DNA of 15,261 bases from positions 1 through 15,261 of the forward strand of contig CAKPZU010000046.1 in assembly GCA_934215405.1 (NCBI GenBank), given 5' to 3'. Numbering within the stretch: the stretch's first letter is position 1; every line of letters begins with the position of its first letter. The position numbers were made by a program, and so were the translations under genes. This document shows positions 7,797-13,676 of this stretch, one piece after another. The notes under the pieces were generated by a model. It ran no database searches. It was not told the origin of the DNA and saw only the letters and a program-made list of their open reading frames with translations. Origin of the DNA: an uncultured Bacilli bacterium (GTDB lineage Bacteria; Bacillota_I; Bacilli_A; RFN20; CAG-631).

Positions 7797-7825
7797 ATTT
7801 TAACACTATTTATTTCTCATTGCAA
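7797..7825 (-). promoter_or_regulatory. Promoter of the riboswitch-ATPase transcript
   Basis: TTGCAA (7825-7820) and TAAAAT (7802-7797) on the minus strand are 17 bp apart, with TGT before the -10 (extended -10). The start point predicted 6-8 bp downstream falls at the beginning of the aptamer. The -35 lies in a 10-bp palindrome CATTGCAATG (7818-7827). The promoter begins 7 bp after the Na/Pi stop codon. Confidence 0.7.
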
Positions 7826-7831
7826 TGCTAA

Positions 7832-9433
7832 TTAAACATTTATTTTATTAAAGTTTTCACTAACATTTAATAAATGGTCGCCAACTCTTTCAAAATCAAT
7901 TAATATTTCAGAATATATAATTGAGCCTTCAGATGTACAAATGCCATTTTGTAATCTTTTTAGCATGTTTACACGATATTCTTTGGTCATATTATCAGTT
8001 TTCTCTTCAAGCATAGATACTTCATCTACTGAGCCTTTTTTATCGGCCTTATCAAAAAGTGAAATACATACATCTTTCATAGCTTTTATTTCGTTTATAA
8101 CATTTTCATTTAAAACTACATGTTTATTTTTAAATTCCATCGCATGCTCGTAAAAATTCGTTGAATGGTCACATAATCTTTCAACATTTGTACAAATAGT
8201 TAAATAAGCACTATAGGCTTCATTAATATTAGCATTGCCTTCATGAGTTAAACAATGAGTTATATGCTTACTAATACCTTCATTTAGCTTATCAACTAAA
8301 TCCTCAGTATCTAATATTTCTTTTCCATTGTTGAAATTATTTAATAAATAGTCAAAGCTTTTAATAACGTTTTCTTTTGCTAAATTATACATTCTTTCAA
8401 CTTCAAGCCTTGTACTTTCAAGATAAAGAGCACTTCCACCGACATTTAAATCAATGTCATTATTTAAATACATAAATATTTCTTCTTTTTTAACTTCTTT
8501 ATCTGGAAGTATTTTTTCTGTAAGCTTTACTAATAGTTTACCAAATGGTAATAAAACTAATGTTGTTGTAACATTAAATAACGTATGCATATTAGCAATT
8601 TGTTGAGCGCCATTACTAGGCGTTAGATTACTAACAAAGCTAGTAAGTGGTGTAAGCATACAAATAATTGTAAACATAGTTGTGCCTAAAACATTAAAAA
8701 TTAAATGTATTAGCATTGTTCTTTTAGCTGCTCTATTTGTTCCAATTGAGGCTAAAAGTGCTGTAGCACATGTACCAATATTTTGACCAAATAAGATATA
8801 TACAGCACTATCTAAGCTAACAACGCCACTAATTGCTAAAGCTTGAAGTATTGCAACTGAGGCTGATGAGGATTGAATAATTGCTGTAAAGACAAGGCCA
8901 ATTAATATTCCAAGTAATGGATTTGAAAATTTACTCATTAAGCCTATAAAAGCCTCATTTTCTCTTAATGGTGCCATTGATGAACTCATCATATTAAGTC
9001 CTATAAATAAAACGCCAAAACCACATAATACCTTACCTATTTCATTTGCTTTGATATTTTTAATAAAAAGCATCATAATAACTCCAATAAAAGCAAACAA
9101 TGGAGCAATCCATCCAATATCTAAAGCTACTAATTGTCCTGTTATTGTAGTACCAATATTAGCCCCCATTATTACCCAAACAGCTTGTGTTAAGCTCATC
9201 ATTGAAGCATTTACAAAGCCTACAACCATGACTGTTGTTGCTGATGATGATTGAATAATCATTGTAATAAACATACCAACTAATACACCAATAAATCTAT
9301 TGGATGTTAGTTTTTCTAAAATCTTTTTCATTTTATCTCCACAGGATTTTTCAAGGCCATCACCCATAGAATTCATACCTAATAAAAATAATGCTAAACC
9401 ACCAACTAAAGTTAAGACATTTGTTATCGACAT
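7832..9433 (-). CDS. Na/Pi-cotransporter family protein with PhoU-like C-terminus
   Basis: A 533-aa membrane protein of the Na+/phosphate symporter (NptA-like, PF02690) family. Seen: two inverted-topology repeats marked by the hallmark motifs QSSSATT (61-67) and QSSSAS (187-192), each next to GANIGTT/GQNIGTC motifs (about 90-96 and 216-222). About eight hydrophobic segments lie in the first 310 residues, and a soluble helical region from about 335 to 530 is of the PhoU type. Length is normal for the family. Many bacterial members have not been shown to move phosphate. AGGAG lies 7 nt before the start. It has its own promoter and a structured leader. No terminator follows the stop; transcription can read into the manganese riboswitch of the next gene. 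Confidence 0.92.
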   Translation of the reverse strand: MSITNVLTLVGGLALFLLGMNSMGDGLEKSCGDKMKKILEKLTSNRFIGVLVGMFITMIIQSSSATTVMVVGFVNASMMSLTQAVWVIMGANIGTTITGQLVALDIGWIAPLFAFIGVIMMLFIKNIKANEIGKVLCGFGVLFIGLNMMSSSMAPLRENEAFIGLMSKFSNPLLGILIGLVFTAIIQSSSASVAILQALAISGVVSLDSAVYILFGQNIGTCATALLASIGTNRAAKRTMLIHLIFNVLGTTMFTIICMLTPLTSFVSNLTPSNGAQQIANMHTLFNVTTTLVLLPFGKLLVKLTEKILPDKEVKKEEIFMYLNNDIDLNVGGSALYLESTRLEVERMYNLAKENVIKSFDYLLNNFNNGKEILDTEDLVDKLNEGISKHITHCLTHEGNANINEAYSAYLTICTNVERLCDHSTNFYEHAMEFKNKHVVLNENVINEIKAMKDVCISLFDKADKKGSVDEVSMLEEKTDNMTKEYRVNMLKRLQNGICTSEGSIIYSEILIDFERVGDHLLNVSENFNKINV

Positions 9434-9452
9434 AGTTATTCTCCTATTTTTT

Positions 9453-9494
9453 CAAGCTTGCTATTCGTACTTTAGCTTTCCTAAAGCAAACTTG
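9453..9494 (-). promoter_or_regulatory. Nested stem-loop in the Na/Pi gene leader
   Basis: In the minus-strand transcript CAAGTTTGC (9494-9486) pairs with GCAAGCTTG (9461-9453), nine pairs with one G-U. It encloses an inner hairpin CTTTAG/CTAAAG (9486-9481 with 9475-9470; loop of five). The structure lies between the predicted promoter and the ribosome binding site, only a few bases from the latter. There is no T-run on this strand, so it is not a terminator. I do not recognise it as a known riboswitch. Confidence 0.5.
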
Positions 9495-9499
9495 TTCTT

Positions 9500-9528
9500 A
9501 TTTTACATTAATCTTACTATAAAAGCAA
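9500..9528 (-). promoter_or_regulatory. Promoter of the Na/Pi-cotransporter gene
   Basis: TTGCTT (9528-9523) and TAAAAT (9505-9500) on the minus strand are separated by 17 bp. Transcription would begin near 9493, at the first base of the leader stem-loop. It is divergent from the DUF1003 gene. Confidence 0.65.
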
Positions 9529-9560
9529 TTTTCTAGTAAATTTCTTACATTTTCTTTACA

Positions 9561-9597
9561 TTCACATTATTTTAATTTTAAAATTATAATATATAAT
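9561..9597 (+). promoter_or_regulatory. Probable promoter of the DUF1003 gene
   Basis: TATAAT occurs at 9585-9590 and again at 9592-9597. TTCACA at 9561-9566 is 18 bp before the first, with TTTACA at 9555-9560 an alternative -35. The surroundings are nearly pure A/T, so the exact boxes are uncertain. Confidence 0.45.
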
Positions 9598-9621
9598 AGT
9601 TTATATAGGAGATATAGAAAT

Positions 9622-10119
9622 ATGAACGAATTAAAGGATAGAAAGAAAATAATCAAAGACTTATTAAATAATACAGATAGCGAATTTACTGATGAAGAAT
9701 TAATTAGGCAATTAACAAATACTAAAATAACTACAAAGGATGATGAAAAGATATCATTTGGGCAAAAAGCTGCTGACGCTGTTGCATCCTTTGCAGGTAG
9801 CTGGGCTTTTATATTTAGCTTTGTGGCAATTATGGTTGTTTGGATGGTTTTAAATATATTACTTGCTACTAATGCATTTGATGCTTACCCATTTATTTTG
9901 CTAAATTTAGTTTTATCATGTATTGCTGCAATTCAAGCACCATTAATTATGATGAGTCAAAATAGACAAGAAGCAAAAGATAGAAAACGTGCTTTAAATG
10001 ATTATAAAATTAATCTTAAAAATGAATTAATTATTGATGATTTATATAAAAAGATTGATTTAATACTTGAAAATCAAAAAAAGATTTTAAAAGAATTAGA
10101 AAAAGAAAAGAAGGATTAA
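9622..10119 (+). CDS. DUF1003 small membrane protein
   Basis: A 165-aa protein of the DUF1003 family, function unknown. Seen: a charged N-terminal arm (1-45), the family signature FAGSWAFI at 57-64 leading into the first membrane helix (about 61-82), a second helix at about 90-111, and the highly conserved block PFILLNLVLS...QAPLIMMSQNRQ (90-116). A charged, coiled-coil-like C-terminus rich in Lys and Glu (120-165) ends the protein. Length is normal for the family. AGGAGA precedes the start by about nine bases. It is transcribed alone, divergently from the Na/Pi gene, and is followed by a possible terminator. The name is secure but it conveys no function. Confidence 0.93.
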   Translation: MNELKDRKKIIKDLLNNTDSEFTDEELIRQLTNTKITTKDDEKISFGQKAADAVASFAGSWAFIFSFVAIMVVWMVLNILLATNAFDAYPFILLNLVLSCIAAIQAPLIMMSQNRQEAKDRKRALNDYKINLKNELIIDDLYKKIDLILENQKKILKELEKEKKD

Positions 10120-10182
10120 GCACATTTATTATAGAAAAATATTAAATAACAAATGTTTATTTACAAAATGATTGTGCTTTTT
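10118..10182 (+). terminator. Possible terminator of the DUF1003 gene
   Basis: AAGCACA (10118-10124) pairs with TGTGCTT (10173-10179), followed by TTT. The arms are 48 nt apart, but the interval can fold a second AAATAA/TTATTT hairpin that brings them together. The first arm overlaps the stop codon. Confidence 0.45.
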
Positions 10183-10572
10183 AACTTTCCTTATATAATT
10201 TACGGCTGCTACATTTATATTAATTACACGCTACTAAGATAGTACCTCAAATGATTAACTAAAACAGATTGATTTTTTTCTTATTTGTTATTTCTAAGTG
10301 CCTTAATTTCGGCCTTTTTACTTTTATTTTATTAAACATACAATTTCTTAGAAAATTAAAACAACAGTAACATATGATCAAGCAAATAACTATTATTTTC
10401 ATTTATTTATACTATTTTTTTAATTTATAATTAATAGCCCTATTAGTCTTTTTTGCTAAGTTTTTATTTTTAAAATTGAGGGTCCAAACGAAAAGTCGCT
10501 CCGAATTTCTTATATTTTGAGTGAAAAGTCGCTCCGAATTTCTTATAAAACTTGTTTAAAAAAATTTTATTT
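10120..10572. other. 453-bp gene-free interval between two converging genes
   Basis: The interval separates the plus-strand DUF1003 gene from the minus-strand STAS-kinase gene, which converge. It holds the DUF1003 terminator candidate at its left end and a pair of 25-bp direct repeats at its right end. The middle (about 10185-10480) is AT-rich with stops in every frame. I see no coding sequence, tRNA or recognisable RNA there. The repeats suggest it was once a site of insertion. Confidence 0.6.
10490..10547. repeat. Two perfect 25-bp direct repeats
   Basis: A 25-bp unit starting GAAAAGTCGCTCCGAATTTC lies at 10490-10514 and again, identically, at 10523-10547, giving a 33-bp period with an 8-bp spacer. 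The core GTCGCTCCG is notably GC-rich for this DNA. Repeated boxes of this kind occur inside the ends of IS21-like elements, but no transposase is nearby. Two copies are too few for a CRISPR array. Confidence 0.85.
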
Positions 10573-11736
10573 CTATATAATTTTATTAATAAATGGTATC
10601 AATTCATTTATTAGTAAAGATTTTGCATATTCCTTTTTACTTGAATTATCAATATCATCTCTTAAATAAGCTGTTATATATCTTAAAATAGCAAGTGGTT
10701 TAATATATTTACTATTTGCTATTTTTTCTATTTCATTAATATCATTAACATTAAAGTATTTTTTAAATAATTCATTTAAAATATAATTTAGTGTTTTAGT
10801 ATCTAAACCATAAAAATCACTATAATCTTGCTTAGCATTAACATATTTTAATGAAAACACTATATTTGCCAAATCAAAAATATAATTACCATATGAAAAT
10901 TCTCCCATATCAATAATTATGCCTTCATCATTATAAAGCATTATATTATTAGTTATTAAATCACCATGAATACATGTTTTACTATCATCTATTTTATCAA
11001 TAAACTTTAAAAGAGATTCCTTATATGAATCATATTCTGGTGATATTTTTAAAACCCAATTTTTAAATATTTGCTTATAGCTTGGTAATATAATATCTTT
11101 AATGCTTAAGCTATGAATCTTTTTACATGTTTTAGCATAGACATCAATATAATAATCAATGTTTTCTTTGCCAGTTCTTATAAGCTCAGTTAGTGATTTA
11201 GCTTTTATAAGCTCATAAATTATCCCTTTTCTTTCCTTATAAGTAACAATATCATAAGAAATAGCTGTTGGTATTCCAAGTATAAATGCTTTCTTTGATA
11301 ATTCTTGTTCTTCTTCTATTTGTTTGTTTGTTATATTACTATAGTATAATTTAACAATTGTTTTATCATCAATTCTATAGCATTCTCCACAGCTTCCCTT
11401 ACCAATTAAATTAGCTTCATTTATATCAATTGGTCGTAAAAGAAGCTTTATTTCTTCTTCGTTAAACAACTTATATTCATCAAGTAGCTTTTTTATATCA
11501 AGTGAAACATTAATAATTTTAAAAGGAATATTTACTTTTTGCTTTAATGCATATAAAACATCAAGCCCCTCTTTACTAATATAGCTTAATTTTAAAACAT
11601 CAATAATAATTGCTTTAGTATCTAAAGATGGTAAATCCTTAAGCAATAAAGATAATTCTAAAACCTTAGAATTATTAATAATTCCTTTTAAATTGATATT
11701 TAAGATATTATCTTTATAGCTTTTAAATATTTCCAT
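10573..11736 (-). CDS. STAS domain fused to an APH-type kinase (TIGR02172-like)
   Basis: A 387-aa soluble protein in two parts. Residues 1-95 look like a STAS (anti-anti-sigma) domain with the strand-loop DVLKLSYISKEGLDVL at 46-61. The position matching the phosphorylated serine of SpoIIAA appears to be E56. Residues 107-387 form an aminoglycoside-phosphotransferase/choline-kinase-like fold: glycine loop IGKGSCGECY (111-120), ATP lysine K129, catalytic loop HGDLITNN (257-264), and metal-binding DMG (276-278). All key kinase residues are present. The kinase half resembles the TIGR02172 family (paralogues first noted in Fibrobacter), whose substrate is not known. AGAGGA lies about 7 nt upstream of the start and a good promoter precedes it. 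It is divergent from the ABC exporter pair. Domain calls are good; antibiotic resistance is not implied. Confidence 0.82.
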   Translation of the reverse strand: MEIFKSYKDNILNINLKGIINNSKVLELSLLLKDLPSLDTKAIIIDVLKLSYISKEGLDVLYALKQKVNIPFKIINVSLDIKKLLDEYKLFNEEEIKLLLRPIDINEANLIGKGSCGECYRIDDKTIVKLYYSNITNKQIEEEQELSKKAFILGIPTAISYDIVTYKERKGIIYELIKAKSLTELIRTGKENIDYYIDVYAKTCKKIHSLSIKDIILPSYKQIFKNWVLKISPEYDSYKESLLKFIDKIDDSKTCIHGDLITNNIMLYNDEGIIIDMGEFSYGNYIFDLANIVFSLKYVNAKQDYSDFYGLDTKTLNYILNELFKKYFNVNDINEIEKIANSKYIKPLAILRYITAYLRDDIDNSSKKEYAKSLLINELIPFINKII

Positions 11737-11759
11737 TCTTACATCCTCTTTTGTATATG

Positions 11760-11788
11760 ATTATACCATTATTAATTTAATAATTCAA
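11760..11788 (-). promoter_or_regulatory. Promoter of the STAS-kinase gene
   Basis: TTGAAT (11788-11783) and a consensus TATAAT (11765-11760) on the minus strand are 17 bp apart, with TGG before the -10 (extended -10). The -10 is about 24 bp from the start codon, leaving a very short leader. Confidence 0.7.
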
Positions 11789-11873
11789 AATAATTATTTT
11801 ATTGCAATAGGGTATCATTTTAATTTTGCAATACTTTGAATAATTATTTTCCTTTTTAATTTATTACTCTTTA

Positions 11874-11882
11874 TGCTAAAAT
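11874..11882 (+). promoter_or_regulatory. Extended -10 promoter of the ABC exporter pair
   Basis: TGCTAAAAT is an extended -10 box. The region 17 bp upstream is only T-rich (TTTTAA) with no clear -35. The start codon lies 43 bp downstream, with AAGGA at 11911-11915 as the ribosome binding site. Confidence 0.45.
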
Positions 11883-11924
11883 GTATTTGTAGTTTTCAAA
11901 ATCTTATTAAAAGGAATAAATTTT

Positions 11925-12575
11925 ATGAAGAAAAATATTTTTATTAAAAACTTCATTATTGTTTTTAAGTATAAATGGCAAATTTACATTTATATCTTTT
12001 TAATACAACTACTTTCAATTATAAGTATTTTTATTAGCACTTTATTCCCTGGATATTTAATAAATTTCTTACAAAATAATGAAAACAAAAAAGCCATTTA
12101 TTTAGTGATTGCCTTTGTTGCACTTGAATTATTAATTTTCTCATTAAATAAAATTTTATCATCTAAGAAAAATGAAAGCTATGAAAAAATTAAAATTGAA
12201 TTGTATCAGAAATTATATGAAAAAAGTATTGAAATAAATTATCAAGAATTAGAAAACACTAATACACTTATTAAACTTGAAGCTGCTAGAACTTGTATAG
12301 CACAAGGTGTTATTGAATCAACAATTGACAATATAATAAATATAATTTCATCATTAATTTCTTTTTTAGGATTATTATATTTATTTAAAGAAATAAATTA
12401 TTTATTTAAAATTATAATAATTCTATTAATTATTATTTATAGTGTTATAAATATTAAAAATAGTAAAACTGAAATAGAAGAATTTGATGATGATAATGTA
12501 ATGGGTAGAAAAATAAATTATGCTCGTTTTTGGTTGCCTGAAAAAAAGCTTTGCCAAGGAAGTAAGATCATATAA
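11925..12575 (+). CDS. Fragment 1 of the broken ABC exporter: membrane domain, N-terminal part
   Basis: The 216-residue reading from the true start carries about four membrane helices (near residues 18-45, 57-75, 135-155, 160-177). Residues up to E206 belong to the exporter; the last ten, after the A-run at 12541-12547, are out of frame and end at a premature TAA. With no ATPase domain it could not work alone. Confidence 0.7.
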   Translation: MKKNIFIKNFIIVFKYKWQIYIYIFLIQLLSIISIFISTLFPGYLINFLQNNENKKAIYLVIAFVALELLIFSLNKILSSKKNESYEKIKIELYQKLYEKSIEINYQELENTNTLIKLEAARTCIAQGVIESTIDNIINIISSLISFLGLLYLFKEINYLFKIIIILLIIIYSVINIKNSKTEIEEFDDDNVMGRKINYARFWLPEKKLCQGSKII

Positions 12576-13215
12576 TTTACAAGATTATATTGTTAATAAG
12601 CTAGATAAATGCAATGATGAAAATTATAAAATCATGATAAAATATTTAAAGAAATATAATAAGTCAAACCTTATTATAAGTATTTTACTATTTATTCAAC
12701 TTTTAGTAGTTTATGGCTATACAATTCATTTATATTCAATAAATACTATAAACCTAGCTAGCTTTATTACCTATTCTGTTGCTTTTTTTAGATTAATCTC
12801 AATAAGTGTTAATATAATTTCTATGTATATAAACATTCATAAATCAACTGCATTATTAAAGAAATTTTATGATTTTATTAACATTAATAGTGATAACACT
12901 AATAAAAAAGCAGACATTAATTTAAAAAACATTGCAATTGAATTTAAAAATGTCTATTTTAAATATGATAATGAAAATCAATATGCCTTACAAAATATTA
13001 ATTTAAAAATAAACCCTTCTGAAAAAATTGCTTTAGTTGGTGATAATGGCGCTGGTAAAAGCACTTTGATAAAGTTGCTATTAAGATTATATAAGCCAAC
13101 TAGTGGAGAAATATTAATTAACAATATTAATTTGATTTTAATGAATACATTTCTTTATTTTCAACAGTATTTCAAGATTATACTATTTTTAATTTTAAGA
13201 TTAAAGAAAATATAA
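12548..13215 (+). CDS. Fragment 2 of the broken ABC exporter: last membrane helices and Walker A
   Basis: This stretch is read in the second frame and has no start codon with a ribosome binding site of its own. It carries the coupling region, two more membrane helices and the first part of the ATPase domain, including Walker A GDNGAGKST at 13039-13065. Its true content ends near 13131; the remaining residues up to the stop at 13213-13215 are out-of-frame. Confidence 0.6.
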
Positions 13216-13676
13216 GTATGAATAATGAATATGATGAAAATAAAATTCAATCAATTTTAAAATCATTAGAATTAGATAAAGATATAAATTTAGGAATAAC
13301 TAATTTATTTAATGACGATGGTATTGAATTATCAGGTGGTGAAGGTCAAAAGGTGGCAATTGCAAGAGCCTTATATAAAAATAGTAGCATTATTATTTTA
13401 GATGAGCCAACCTCTGCCTTATCACCACAAAGTGAAGCTGATTTATATAATAAACTATCTAATATAATAACTAACAAAACAACAATTTTTATATCTCATC
13501 GATTAGCTTCATGTAAAATGGTTGATACAATTATTGTTTTAAATAACGGAAAAATTATTGAAAAAGGTACGCATAACGAATTAATTAATATTAAAGATGG
13601 CTATTATAAGAAAATGTTTGAAACCCAAGCTAAAATGTATTTAAATGAAAATGGAGATAAAGATGAAAACGATTAA
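13131..13676 (+). CDS. Fragment 3 of the broken ABC exporter: C-terminal half of ATPase domain
   Basis: The original frame resumes here. It carries the Q-loop VFQDY at 13167-13181, signature LSGGEGQ at 13329-13349, Walker B IIILDEP with the catalytic Glu, and H-loop ISHR. The first in-frame ATG, at 13218, sits inside the conserved ENISMNNEYD stretch and has no good ribosome binding site, so it is not a natural start. Confidence 0.6.
   Translation, partial: FDFNEYISLFSTVFQDYTIFNFKIKENISMNNEYDENKIQSILKSLELDKDINLGITNLFNDDGIELSGGEGQKVAIARALYKNSSIIILDEPTSALSPQSEADLYNKLSNIITNKTTIFISHRLASCKMVDTIIVLNNGKIIEKGTHNELINIKDGYYKKMFETQAKMYLNENGDKDEND

Larger units (their letters stand above)
11925..13676 (+). 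pseudogene. ABC exporter half-transporter broken by two compensating frameshifts
   Basis: Read as one gene this would be a 583-aa ABC exporter half-transporter, membrane domain followed by ATPase domain, exactly the usual length. Two single-base shifts break it. At the A-run 12541-12547 one extra base moves reading from frame 11925 into a second frame. Near 13128-13134 one base is missing and the original frame resumes. Removing one A restores PEKSFAKEVRSYNLQDY, and resuming the first frame at about 13131 restores the Q-loop stretch FDFNEYISLFSTVFQDYTIF. Walker A, Q-loop, signature, Walker B and H-loop are then all present, and no other stop occurs. It precedes and overlaps by 14 bp the second half-transporter, so the pair should form a heterodimeric exporter. 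Either the gene recently decayed or the sequence has indel errors. Confidence 0.85.

Noticed and set aside
10290..10325. GCC...GGCC hairpin followed by T-run in the gene-free interval
   Set aside because: The stem has only three solid G-C pairs before a mismatch and there is no gene for it to terminate beyond the nearer candidate at 10118-10182.
10490..10547. Possible CRISPR array
   Set aside because: Only two repeat copies with an 8-bp spacer and no cas genes; spacer length is far too short.
11800..11833. TATTGCAATA palindrome and TTGCAATA copy as an operator shared with CATTGCAATG at 7818-7827
   Set aside because: ATTGCAAT is a short palindrome of a kind expected in AT-rich DNA; the match is too short to support a regulator site.
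12542..12548. A_AAA_AAG heptamer in the reading frame, the dnaX-type programmed -1 frameshift site
   Set aside because: A -1 shift here leads to the wrong frame. The downstream exporter sequence needs +1 (or -2), and a second opposite shift is needed further on, so programmed frameshifting does not explain the gene.
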